NCBI RefSeq assembly: GCF_946404245.1
Contig: NZ_CAMJCX010000007.1
Location: 1 to 52,270, forward strand
Origin: an uncultured Methanobrevibacter sp.
GTDB lineage: Archaea > Methanobacteriota > Methanobacteria > Methanobacteriales > Methanobacteriaceae
DNA length: 52,270 nucleotides
Reading direction: 5' to 3'
Shown here: positions 27,669 to 36,062 of the stretch, piece after piece
How positions within the stretch are numbered: position 1 is the first letter of the stretch
Layout of the letters: each line of letters begins with the position of its first letter
Program-made: the position numbers and the translations under genes
The notes under the pieces: model-generated
What the model was told of the DNA's origin: nothing
Databases searched by the model: none
Seen by the model: the letters and a program-made list of their open reading frames with translations, nothing else

Positions 27669-28919
27669 TTGACTAATAGAACAATTGGCCAAATCAATGA
27701 AAAAATTGAAAACGGCGAAGCAAATATTTATACAGTAGAAGAATTTAAAAAGCTCATTAAAAACAATGATGCTCCCTGTTTTGATGAAGTTGATGTAGTA
27801 ACATGCGGTACCTGTGGAGTGATGAGCGGAACAGCTGCAATACTGAATTTCATTGTTTCACCTCCCGGTGAATTCATAAGGGCAAACGAAGTTTACCTAA
27901 ACGGTGTTCCGGCATATGCAGGACCATGTCCAAATGAATGGCTGGGTTCAGTTGATGTTATACTTCACGGAACTGCCCATTCAATTTATGATGAAAGTTA
28001 CGGCGGAGGATTTTTACTGAAGGACCTTCTTGAAGGCAACGAAATAGATGTAAGAGTTGAAAGTGCAGACGGAAAAACAATAGAGAACACCATTACTCTT
28101 GAAGACATTACCCGTGGACAGATCATAGGGGCAAGGATGGCATTTAAAAACTACACTGCATTCACTAATCCGAACAAGGAACCGATCAGCTCAATTTTTG
28201 CAGCAACACCACTTGAAGGCAACCTGAGAGGCTTGACATTTTCCGGCTGCGGAGACTTGAACCCGCTTCAAAATGATATTCCCCACAATGTTATTCGGGA
28301 AGGCTCAAAAGTACTTATCAACGGTGCACAGGGATACGTCCTGGGTGATGGGACAAGGTCAAGTGCTGAAAAACCGAATTTGATGTTATCTGCGGATCTG
28401 ACAAAAATGGATCCATATTACATAGGAGGATTCAAGACAGGCCAGGGCGGAGAAATCTACGATACTGTAGCTATTCCAATACCTGTTTTGAATGAAGAGA
28501 TATACAATAATCTCTTGGTAACTGATGACATGGTTGATATTCCGGTTGCGGACATCAAAGGACGTCATCTGCCTTTGGATGAGACAACATATGCTGAACT
28601 TTGGGGTGAATATGATTTAAGACCTCAATATGACAGGGCTAAATGTAAGGGTTGCGACAACTGTATCGTAGAGGAAATATGTCCTACAAATGCATTTGGA
28701 AATGAAAGACTAAATCTTGCATATTGTTACGGATGCGGAATGTGTGCCAATTACTGCAAAAATGATGCGTTTGACATGAATACCGGAAGCGTAGATTTAA
28801 ACATCAACGGCAATGACGTTAATGTTCCTATAATATGCAGGCAATCCGACAGGTTAAGAGGAAACAAATTGTCCTTAAAATTAAAGAAAATGATAGAATC
28901 AAAAGAATTCATATTGTAG
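27669..28919 (+). CDS. DUF39 protein with C-terminal 2x4Fe-4S ferredoxin domain (methanogenesis marker 16-like)
   Basis: A 416-residue protein. Residues 1-310 are a DUF39 domain, the family of L-aspartate semialdehyde sulfurtransferase, which makes homocysteine by reductive sulfide insertion into an aldehyde. Cysteines at 37, 46, 49, 87 and 194 are candidate catalytic or cluster residues. A ferredoxin domain follows with C326/C329/C332/C338 and C353/C356/C359/C363. No CBS domain is present. DUF39 plus ferredoxin is the layout I associate with methanogenesis marker 16. Placement between comA and hdr-like genes suggests it converts sulfoacetaldehyde and sulfide to coenzyme M (inference). The TTG start is preceded by AGAGGG. 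Confidence 0.85.
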   Translation: MTNRTIGQINEKIENGEANIYTVEEFKKLIKNNDAPCFDEVDVVTCGTCGVMSGTAAILNFIVSPPGEFIRANEVYLNGVPAYAGPCPNEWLGSVDVILHGTAHSIYDESYGGGFLLKDLLEGNEIDVRVESADGKTIENTITLEDITRGQIIGARMAFKNYTAFTNPNKEPISSIFAATPLEGNLRGLTFSGCGDLNPLQNDIPHNVIREGSKVLINGAQGYVLGDGTRSSAEKPNLMLSADLTKMDPYYIGGFKTGQGGEIYDTVAIPIPVLNEEIYNNLLVTDDMVDIPVADIKGRHLPLDETTYAELWGEYDLRPQYDRAKCKGCDNCIVEEICPTNAFGNERLNLAYCYGCGMCANYCKNDAFDMNTGSVDLNINGNDVNVPIICRQSDRLRGNKLSLKLKKMIESKEFIL

Positions 28920-28931
28920 TGAGGTGAGATT

Positions 28932-29546
28932 TTGTCCAGCCATCAAAAGATTACAGATTCGCCAATAGATTTTGCAGTGGAAATCATCAATGATGTCAAA
29001 AACTCAAAAGAGGAAGGAGTTTTAAAATGCGTTCAATGTGGAATGTGCACATCAACATGTCCTGCTGCAAGACACTCCGATTATAATCCTCGTGAAATTA
29101 TAGAGAGGGTGTTAGACGGTGATGAAACAATTTTAAAAGACGATAACATTTGGAATTGCTTTTACTGTTACACATGCCACAGCGTCTGTCCTGTAGGAAA
29201 CAGCGTATGTGAAGTAAACCAAATTCTCAAACAGATTGCAATTGAAAATGGAATAGGCTATGAAAAGCTCTATGAATATATGGGATTTGCCGATTCATAC
29301 TTTACTGCGGCAATCGGTGCAATTCCCGAAATATTCTTCACAGACATTGACCGTGATGTTCCCGGATGGTGGGATTTCAGACAGCATTTGGATGAAATCA
29401 GACAAGAGCTTGAACTGGACCCTCCACTAATGCCATCAGAAGAAGTCATTGATGAAGTGAGTAAAATATTGACAATTACTGGTTTTAAAGCTAAAATTGA
29501 AAAAATAAGAGCTTCACAGGAGGCAGAAAATGAAGAACGTTCCTGA
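28932..29546 (+). CDS. hdrC: HdrC-like 2x4Fe-4S subunit of a heterodisulfide-reductase-type complex
   Basis: A 204-residue iron-sulfur protein of the HdrC family. C33/C36/C39/C43 and C76/C79/C82/C86 form two complete CxxCxxCxxxC cluster sites, expected to carry electrons between HdrA and HdrB. The C-terminal helix region RQHLDEIRQELELDPPL is typical of HdrC. A strong GAGGTGA precedes the TTG start at 28932. The end overlaps hdrB by 17 bases. Because the operon begins with coenzyme M genes and the partner subunits are unusual, the physiological acceptor may not be CoM-S-S-CoB. Confidence 0.9.
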   Translation: MSSHQKITDSPIDFAVEIINDVKNSKEEGVLKCVQCGMCTSTCPAARHSDYNPREIIERVLDGDETILKDDNIWNCFYCYTCHSVCPVGNSVCEVNQILKQIAIENGIGYEKLYEYMGFADSYFTAAIGAIPEIFFTDIDRDVPGWWDFRQHLDEIRQELELDPPLMPSEEVIDEVSKILTITGFKAKIEKIRASQEAENEERS

Positions 29547-30471
29547 TAAAGATATCCTACTTTTTAGAAGTTGTCTTGTTAGTGTAGAGTATCCTGGCGT
29601 TGAAGCATCAACAAAATTTGTATTCGATAAGCTCGGAATCGATTATGCTATTTCCGACAAACAAACCTGCTGCACCGGTCTCGGCCATTATTCGGATGTG
29701 TTTGACCAGATTGACACTTCAGCTATCGGTGCAAGAAATTTCAAGATAGCCCGTGAGATGGGCCGTCCGAATCTGGTCATGATGTGTGCAACATGTTATG
29801 CAATCAACAAGAAATCTGTTAAGTTGCTCAACAAAAAAGATGATTTGAGGGAGCATATTAACAAGCTGTTTGATGAAAACGGATTGTCTCATTTAAAATA
29901 TGAAAAGGATGATTTAAAACCTACAGAAAACATTTTTCACGTAGTTGACATACTTTACGGTAAAAAGGATGAGATAAAATACCATATCAAATATGATTTA
30001 AGCGATTATACAATAGCCACCCACCACGGATGCCATTACTGTAAGGTGCATTATGAGGATACCATCGGTGGTGTGAGGGACCCAAACATCATGGATGAGA
30101 TTATAGAAGAATGCGGCTGTAAAACAATTGGCTTTTATGACCACAAGAGAGCCACCTGTGGAACCGGTTTCAGACAGAGATATTCCAATCCCGATTTGTC
30201 CTTTACAGCAACTGCAGATAAAATGAATGCAATAGCCGATGAGGATGTGGACATTCTTGTTCACTTATGTCCTAACTGCCATATTCAGTTTGACAGGTAT
30301 CAGCATTTAATAGGCGAAAGGGAAGGCAGAAAATTCAAAGCTATACATTTGAATATTACACAGTTTATTGCATTGGCTATGGGCGGAGATTTGGACAAAG
30401 TTATTGGGCAAAAAGCACATACTGTACCGATAAATTCAATTATTAAGGAGTTAAAGGAGGTTGAAAAATGA
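29530..30471 (+). CDS. hdrB: HdrB-like subunit with altered second CCG motif
   Basis: A 313-residue member of the HdrB/CCG family. In heterodisulfide reductase, HdrB holds two non-cubane 4Fe-4S clusters at the catalytic site. The first cysteine set is intact: C15, C47-C48, C86 and C89. In the second set C168, C210, C247 and C250 are present, but the CCG motif reads TCG, with Thr209 where the first of the paired cysteines belongs. An extra cysteine, C171, follows C168 (GCHYC) and might substitute. AGGAGG lies upstream of the ATG, and the stop overlaps the hdrA start. Canonical hdrABC genes are expected elsewhere in the genome. Confidence 0.88.
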   Translation: MKNVPDKDILLFRSCLVSVEYPGVEASTKFVFDKLGIDYAISDKQTCCTGLGHYSDVFDQIDTSAIGARNFKIAREMGRPNLVMMCATCYAINKKSVKLLNKKDDLREHINKLFDENGLSHLKYEKDDLKPTENIFHVVDILYGKKDEIKYHIKYDLSDYTIATHHGCHYCKVHYEDTIGGVRDPNIMDEIIEECGCKTIGFYDHKRATCGTGFRQRYSNPDLSFTATADKMNAIADEDVDILVHLCPNCHIQFDRYQHLIGEREGRKFKAIHLNITQFIALAMGGDLDKVIGQKAHTVPINSIIKELKEVEK

Positions 30472-32774
30472 GGGATGATTTGAAAGTTGGCGTGTTTTTA
30501 TGTGAATGTGGGGGAAATATAGCAGATATTGTTGATTTGGACAAGGTTAGAGAGGAGCTCGATGTTGAATTCATCGGCCAGTTTGAAAACTTATGTTCAT
30601 TGAATGGTCGTAAAATTATCCGGGATGCAATATTTGACCATGATTTGGACAGGGTTGTGGTTGCGGCATGCTCACCTATTTCCCATGAAAAGACATTTCA
30701 GGACTATGTAAAACCTCTGAATCCTTATTTAATGGATATGGCCAATATACGTGAACAGTGTTCCTGGGTTCACTCAGATAAAGAAAAGGCAACACATAAG
30801 GCGATAACATTAATCAATGCATCAATAGAAAAGGTAAAACAGTCCGATGCGGTAGACCCTATTTACTGTCAGACTCCTGATGAAGTTGCAGTTATCGGTG
30901 GCGGAATTGCAGGTATGAATGCGGCATTGTCTCTTGCAAAACAGGGAACAAAGGTAACGCTGATAGAGCAGTCCCCTTCAATAGGAGGGCATATGGCTAA
31001 AATAGGTAAGGTCTTCTCACCCGTTAAAATCGCTGAAGAGTGTGGAATGTGTCTTTTAAACCCTATTTTAAACGAATTGGTCTGGAATGAAAACATTGAG
31101 GTTTTAACAAATACCAAAGTCATTGAGGCAGAAAGGCGTGCGGGAACCTATAATCTGATTTTGGAGAAATCACCAAGGTATGTTGATACAGAAAAATGTA
31201 TCGCATGTGGAAAATGTGCTGAAGCATGTGAGGTTGAGGTTCCAAATGATTGGAATGACAATTTATCTATGAGAAAAGCAATTTACAGGCCGTTCGGACA
31301 GTCTTATCCTGAATCATATGTAATTGACATGGACAACTGTACAAAATGCAGTAACTGTGTTAAAGTATGCACTATGAGAGCAATCAAGCTTAGGGGAAAA
31401 CCGGAAAGGATACCTCTGCAGGTTGGTTCCATAGTCGTTGCAACAGGTCACAAGCTATTTGACATGGAAAAGCGCCCTGAATACGGATACACAAGATATG
31501 ATGATGTAATAACACAATCAGAATTGGGTCGTATTACTGGTGTTAACGGTCCGACAAAAGGAAAACTCCTTAAGTCAAATGGGGAAGTTCCAAAACGTGT
31601 TGTAATGATACAGTGTGTAGGTTCACGTGATGAAAAGCCTGACGGACATAAATACTGTTCAAAAATATGCTGTACAGTTGCATTGAAAAATGCAAACATC
31701 ATCAAGCATAAATATCCTGATACGGATGTATTAATCTGTTATACTGATATCAGAACTCCTGGAATGTTTGAGAAATACTACAAGCACACTCAGGAAAATG
31801 AGGTTAGATTCTTAAGGGGTCGTCCGGGCGAAGTAGTTAAAAAAGGAGATAATTTCATTGTGAGAACTGAAGATACTCTTAAAGGCGAATTTGTTGAAAT
31901 CGAAGCGGACATGGTTGTGCTTTCAACTGCAATGGAGCCGTCAGATGGTACTCGCGAAATAGCGGATATTTTAAACGTTGGTGTTACTGAAGACGGATTT
32001 ATCAAGGAGTCACATCCAAAAATAAAACCGATAGCTACTGATGTTCAGGGAATATTTGTATGTGGAACTGCCCATGACCCAAAAGACATCACGGATTCAA
32101 TAATGCAGGCAACAGCCGCTGCTGCAAAGGTAAATGAATACAACTATGGTGGTGTTGAAATAGAACCGTTCATTGCGGAAATTGACACTGAAAAATGTAT
32201 AGTTTGCGGTGAATGTATAGAGCGATGCAAATACAAGTCCATGAGTGTACAGAATGACCAAATATACATTGACCCTATGAGCTGTACAGGATGCGGCAAA
32301 TGTCTGAATGGATGTAAGCAGAGGGCCATTACTGTAAACGGTAATATTGATGAAAAGATCATGTCTACAATTAACGGAGTATTGTCTAAAAAACAAGAAG
32401 GCGAACGCATGATTTTAGTATTCCTTGACAATATAGGTTATACTGCTGCTGACAATATTGGAGTTAATAGGTTGTCATATCCTGAATCGATACATATCAT
32501 CAAGGTAATTTCTGTAAACCGTGTAAGGCCAAGGCATATTAGATATGCCCTTGAAAACGGTGCAGATGGCGTATTCATCGGTGAATTCCCAGGGGATTTA
32601 ATGTACGATGAAGTGGAACGTAAAATCCAAAGGGCTAAAGATAGAATTGCTGAAATGGGCCATAATCCTGAAAGAATTGCTTTTTCCAAAGTTTATATTC
32701 CTTATTTCTCAGGCCTTGCTCGCAAGTTCAATGACTTTGATGAAAAGATTGCCGAGTTGGATTCATCCAAGTAG
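30468..32774 (+). CDS. hdrA: HdrA-like flavoprotein fused to a cysteine-free MvhD-like domain
   Basis: A 768-residue fusion. The HdrA part has the N-terminal LCECGG (C12, C14), AACSPISHE, FAD-binding VIGGGIAGMNAA near 142-153, and ECGMC (C192, C195). Internal ferredoxin sites are C244/C247/C250/C254 and C291/C294/C297/C301; two more sites lie at C577-C587 and C606-C616. Residues about 648-760 follow the fold and conserved words of MvhD (ALENGADGVFIGEFPGD) but contain no cysteine; MvhD normally binds a 2Fe-2S cluster and links hydrogenase to HdrA. AAGGAGG precedes the ATG. This subunit would take electrons from an unknown donor; bifurcation is not established. Confidence 0.9.
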   Translation: MRDDLKVGVFLCECGGNIADIVDLDKVREELDVEFIGQFENLCSLNGRKIIRDAIFDHDLDRVVVAACSPISHEKTFQDYVKPLNPYLMDMANIREQCSWVHSDKEKATHKAITLINASIEKVKQSDAVDPIYCQTPDEVAVIGGGIAGMNAALSLAKQGTKVTLIEQSPSIGGHMAKIGKVFSPVKIAEECGMCLLNPILNELVWNENIEVLTNTKVIEAERRAGTYNLILEKSPRYVDTEKCIACGKCAEACEVEVPNDWNDNLSMRKAIYRPFGQSYPESYVIDMDNCTKCSNCVKVCTMRAIKLRGKPERIPLQVGSIVVATGHKLFDMEKRPEYGYTRYDDVITQSELGRITGVNGPTKGKLLKSNGEVPKRVVMIQCVGSRDEKPDGHKYCSKICCTVALKNANIIKHKYPDTDVLICYTDIRTPGMFEKYYKHTQENEVRFLRGRPGEVVKKGDNFIVRTEDTLKGEFVEIEADMVVLSTAMEPSDGTREIADILNVGVTEDGFIKESHPKIKPIATDVQGIFVCGTAHDPKDITDSIMQATAAAAKVNEYNYGGVEIEPFIAEIDTEKCIVCGECIERCKYKSMSVQNDQIYIDPMSCTGCGKCLNGCKQRAITVNGNIDEKIMSTINGVLSKKQEGERMILVFLDNIGYTAADNIGVNRLSYPESIHIIKVISVNRVRPRHIRYALENGADGVFIGEFPGDLMYDEVERKIQRAKDRIAEMGHNPERIAFSKVYIPYFSGLARKFNDFDEKIAELDSSK

Positions 32775-32788
32775 TAAAATAAGTTTAA

Positions 32789-32811
32789 ATGAGAATCTAA
32801 TTGATTCTCAT
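32789..32811 (+). terminator. Hairpin and T-run ending the com/hdr transcript
   Basis: ATGAGAATC at 32789-32797 pairs perfectly with GATTCTCAT at 32803-32811 around a five-base loop and is followed by a run of T from 32814. It lies 15 bases after hdrA and before the end of convergent comE. This fits a terminator for the plus-strand operon. Confidence 0.6.
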
Positions 32812-32843
32812 AATATTTTTTTAATTTTTTGCATGAAATGTGA

Positions 32844-33386
32844 TTATTTTTCAATAGCTTTCATAAATCTGTTTTTAATAGTTATCGGATCCAAATCGAT
32901 TATTGGAGCTTTGGAATTTCCAGGTTCTGTTTTATAGACGATAAAGCTTGCATCATCGCTGCCAATAATCTCTTTTAAATTAATTTCGTTAAAGTTATAG
33001 CTATTTTTGAATCCTACGCTTTTTGCAATATCAACAAGATCTAATTTTTGAGCATAAGTGTCTTGATTTCCGGTTGAACCGTAAGCGCCGTTGTCGATAA
33101 CAATCCATGTTAAGTTTCTTGGATTGTTTGCAAATATTGTTACAAGTGAACCCATATTCATTAAAAGAGACCCGTCTCCGTCAATGACAACAATGTCTTT
33201 ATCTTCCCTAGCCAATGCCAGTCCAAAGCCGATTGATGATGCAAGACCCATTGACCCGATCATATAAAAGTTTTCGTCCCTGTCATTTATTTCATATAAT
33301 TCTCTTGAAGGAAATCCGATATTGCAGATAATTAATTCATCGTCAATATATTCCATTATTTCGTAAATTGCTTCAAATCTTGCCAT
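32844..33386 (-). CDS. comE: Sulfopyruvate decarboxylase beta subunit ComE
   Basis: A 180-residue thiamine-diphosphate domain protein, the beta subunit of the enzyme that converts sulfopyruvate to sulfoacetaldehyde in coenzyme M synthesis. The ThDP/Mg motif is GDGSLLMNMGSL followed by the ligands in NGAYGSTGNQ. SMGLASSIGFGLALA is typical of the pyrimidine-side contact. Length matches ComE. It begins four bases after the comD stop, so the two subunits are cotranscribed. Acetolactate synthase is excluded by the small split form and the com neighbourhood. Confidence 0.93.
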   Translation of the reverse strand: MARFEAIYEIMEYIDDELIICNIGFPSRELYEINDRDENFYMIGSMGLASSIGFGLALAREDKDIVVIDGDGSLLMNMGSLVTIFANNPRNLTWIVIDNGAYGSTGNQDTYAQKLDLVDIAKSVGFKNSYNFNEINLKEIIGSDDASFIVYKTEPGNSKAPIIDLDPITIKNRFMKAIEK

Positions 33387-33390
33387 ATTA

Positions 33391-33882
33391 TCACCAATAT
33401 TTAATTTCTAAAAGTATGCTGACAGGTTTTCCTTCTTCATTAGACAAGTCCCATGCTTTTTTAATGTCTTCATAAGCTCCTTCAGGGTTTCCAGGTTTAA
33501 AAAATTTAAAATCCATCGCTTCCAGGATTCTTGGTGTTGACTCGCCCATAGGGACCTGTCCGCAAATGTTTTCTCCTTCAGTGCCTCTGTGACTCATTAT
33601 CATCAAAAGTGGAAATCTGTATAATTCCATCAATGACTTGAGTGCATTGATTGAGTTTCCAAGTCCGGAATTTTGCATTAAAATCGCAGGGCTTTTTCCT
33701 CCAAGATAAGCTCCGGCACAAATTCCAATTCCCTCTTCTTCACGTGTAACTGGAATGTGGGTAATTTCTTCATCGTCATCAATCATATTTAATAATTTTG
33801 ATAAGTTTACGCAGGGAACACTGACAATAAAGTCAATTCCACAGTCTTTCAGACTATTAAAAATAGCTTCACTACTGTCCAT
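33391..33882 (-). CDS. comD: Sulfopyruvate decarboxylase alpha subunit ComD
   Basis: A 163-residue protein, the alpha (pyrimidine-binding) subunit of sulfopyruvate decarboxylase. VPVTREEEGIGICAGAYLGG is the alpha-domain sequence that carries the glutamate activating thiamine diphosphate (IPVTREEEG in this copy). MQNSGLGNSINAL and MSHRGTEGE are other family words. It is the first gene of the comD-comE unit, divergent from cofH over 194 bases. The convergent comA-hdr operon ends opposite comE, so both coenzyme M units meet here. Confidence 0.93.
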   Translation of the reverse strand: MDSSEAIFNSLKDCGIDFIVSVPCVNLSKLLNMIDDDEEITHIPVTREEEGIGICAGAYLGGKSPAILMQNSGLGNSINALKSLMELYRFPLLMIMSHRGTEGENICGQVPMGESTPRILEAMDFKFFKPGNPEGAYEDIKKAWDLSNEEGKPVSILLEIKYW

Positions 33883-34076
33883 TATATCACATCATTTCAT
33901 TTATACATTTAATATATAATAAATATTATAAAAATATATTTAAATTATCAATTTTCATTTAAATTATAATTTTATGAATATTTTTGGCATAATTCGTATT
34001 ATCTTAATGTACATTTTCATACATTTGATTTAATTAATAGTAACCTTTTTATTTAACTTTTAACTTATATATATTC

Positions 34077-35219
34077 ATGTTTGATAAGCTGCCAATTTCT
34101 TCTAAAACAGAAAAGATTTTAACCAAATCTTTGGATGAGCAAATCACTGTTGAAGAAGCAAATCATTTAATGAATATAAAAGGTGCAGATTTGTATCCTT
34201 TACTAGCAACTGCTGACTATTTACGACAAGAAATCGTTGGAAACGACGTTACATTCATTAATAATTGTAATATCAATTTTACAAACATTTGTACTGTCAG
34301 ATGCGGGTTCTGTGCATTTGGAAAAGATGCCGATGACCCTGATGCATACATTTTAAATGACGAGCAAATCTTGGCTAAAGCCCAAGGCGCTGTAGAAAAG
34401 GGAGCTCATGAGTTCTGTGTAATGGGCGGAGTGCTGCCTGATGCTGACATTGAATATTATGAGCATTTAATGCATTTGCTGAAGGATGAATATCCGAATG
34501 TCATGATTCATGGATTTTCACCAACTATGATTAACGATGCATGTATGGTTTCAGGAATCGATATTGCTGAAGGGTGTGAAAGATTGCGCGATGCAGGTCT
34601 TGATACACTTCCTGGAACAGCTGCTGAAATATTGACTGACAGGTCAAGGGATTTGATTTGCCCTGAAAAGGTAAGCGTGTCCGAATGGGTGGATATTGTA
34701 AAGACTGCTCATGAATGCGGAATTCCGGGTTCAGCTACTATCATGTATGGGCATGTGGAAACTTTAGAAGAAAGGGTAGAACATATAGATATTATCAGAC
34801 GTCTGCAGGAAGACACTCACGGTTTCACAGAGTTTATTCCAATGACTTTTATGCATGAGTACTCTCCAATCTTTTTGGAAGGCCAATCAGATTTGGGAGC
34901 TACAGGAACTCAGGATTTAAAATTATATGCGGTTTCAAGATTGATGCTCAGGGATTTGATTCCTAATATTCAGGTTTCATGGGTAAAAATGGGATTCAGA
35001 TTTGCTCAGGTTGCCTTAACTGCAGGTACCAATGATTTGGGCGGCACATTAGGTGGAGATGAATTGTCAGAAGCGTCCGGTGCGCCTGATGGAGTTGATG
35101 CATCAATTGGAACATTAAGCAGAATGGTCGAGGATTTAGGAAGAAATCCGATTGAAAGAAATTCCAAATATACAGAGTTTTATCCTATAGATGAAGCTAT
35201 CGGAATGCATTCAAAATAG
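34077..35219 (+). CDS. cofH: FO synthase subunit CofH (radical SAM)
   Basis: A 380-residue radical SAM enzyme. CTVRCGFC gives the CX3CX2C cluster site at C72, C76 and C79. CofH joins 5-amino-6-ribitylaminouracil with the tyrosine-derived hydroxyphenyl group on the route to FO, the chromophore of coenzyme F420. MGGVLPDADIEYYE, HGFSPTMI and GTAAEILTD are strongly CofH-like, and SGAPDG near the C-terminus is also conserved. CofG is excluded by these blocks. No clear ribosome binding site precedes the ATG, so the mRNA may be nearly leaderless. A nucleotide kinase gene follows after 12 bases. Confidence 0.93.
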   Translation: MFDKLPISSKTEKILTKSLDEQITVEEANHLMNIKGADLYPLLATADYLRQEIVGNDVTFINNCNINFTNICTVRCGFCAFGKDADDPDAYILNDEQILAKAQGAVEKGAHEFCVMGGVLPDADIEYYEHLMHLLKDEYPNVMIHGFSPTMINDACMVSGIDIAEGCERLRDAGLDTLPGTAAEILTDRSRDLICPEKVSVSEWVDIVKTAHECGIPGSATIMYGHVETLEERVEHIDIIRRLQEDTHGFTEFIPMTFMHEYSPIFLEGQSDLGATGTQDLKLYAVSRLMLRDLIPNIQVSWVKMGFRFAQVALTAGTNDLGGTLGGDELSEASGAPDGVDASIGTLSRMVEDLGRNPIERNSKYTEFYPIDEAIGMHSK

Positions 35220-35231
35220 ACAAGTGATGTT

Positions 35232-35804
35232 ATGAATAAGTTTATTGTTATTGATGGATTGGACGGTTCAGGAAAGGACACTCAGGTCAATATGCTTGCC
35301 GAAGCCTATGAGAAGAAAGGCAGGAAGGTCACTGTTCGGTCTCATCCATGTTCTGACAATAAGTTCGGTAGAAAATCAAAACAGGCATTGCTTAAAACTG
35401 GAAAATACAATAAAATTAAAGCTACTGTTTATTTTGGACTTGATGCAATCAGGTCAGTTCAGATGTACTGTTATAACAAGGATGTTGATGTTGTAATATT
35501 CTCACGATATATTCTGGCAGTGATGTACCTTCCAAATGTTATAAACACAATTGTATATAAGATTGTTGCGTTCATTCTTCCAACATCAGATTGCATGTTC
35601 TTTTTGGACATTACTCCCGAAGAATCCTTAAGACGAATAGGATCTCGTAATGAAGAAACAGAAATGTTTGAAAATATAGATTCACTGAGAGAAAATCGTC
35701 AAAAATCAAAAAAATTTACATATAACTGGAATGTGGTCTCAGCGGATGATGCGCCAAATGTCATTTCAGAAAAAATACAGGCAAAATGCTTCCAGTCAGA
35801 TTAG
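35232..35804 (+). CDS. Thymidylate kinase-like P-loop kinase
   Basis: A 190-residue nucleotide kinase-like protein with P-loop GLDGSGKDTQ at residues 9-18, the DR-type segment FSRYILAVMYLP, and FLDITPEESLRRIGSR near the lid. The fold and motifs match dTMP kinase, but the usual ERxxxS and TREPG blocks are altered (RSHPCSDNKFG takes the latter place). It may therefore be a divergent paralogue acting on another nucleotide. It follows cofH and ends two bases before a convergent small gene. Confidence 0.75.
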   Translation: MNKFIVIDGLDGSGKDTQVNMLAEAYEKKGRKVTVRSHPCSDNKFGRKSKQALLKTGKYNKIKATVYFGLDAIRSVQMYCYNKDVDVVIFSRYILAVMYLPNVINTIVYKIVAFILPTSDCMFFLDITPEESLRRIGSRNEETEMFENIDSLRENRQKSKKFTYNWNVVSADDAPNVISEKIQAKCFQSD

Positions 35805-35806
35805 TT

Positions 35807-36061
35807 CTATAATACTTTTTTTATGCCGTCACTGGTAATAATCATCATTGAGTTCAGGTTTTCCAATACTATGGAAACGATTGGATGGGTCTGAATATCC
35901 TTATGCATGAATATTGCTTCATTTTCAACAATATCAATCCAATTGACGTGGTATACGACAACGCCATTCACAATCAATCCCAGATATTCAGGGATGAATC
36001 TGCTTTCGGATACCTCTTCAAAATACTGGTTTTTGCGTAAAACTTCTTTTAAATCATCCAT
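35807..36061 (-). CDS. Small protein of unknown function downstream of priS
   Basis: An 84-residue soluble protein starting MDDLKEVLRKNQYFEEV. The frame is open further upstream, but the ATG complementary to 36059-36061 directly follows the priS stop codon, with AAGGTG seven bases before, so I choose it. The predicted sequence alternates short strands (YLGLIVNGVVVYHVNW, MMIITSDGIKKVL). I recognise no family. Coupling to priS suggests a role connected with primase or simple cotranscription. Confidence 0.65.
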   Translation of the reverse strand: MDDLKEVLRKNQYFEEVSESRFIPEYLGLIVNGVVVYHVNWIDIVENEAIFMHKDIQTHPIVSIVLENLNSMMIITSDGIKKVL

Positions 36062-36062
36062 T

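Noticed and set aside
32844-33882. comE/comD considered as acetolactate synthase or another ThDP decarboxylase
   Set aside because: The split small-subunit form, sequence blocks and proximity to comA fit sulfopyruvate decarboxylase.
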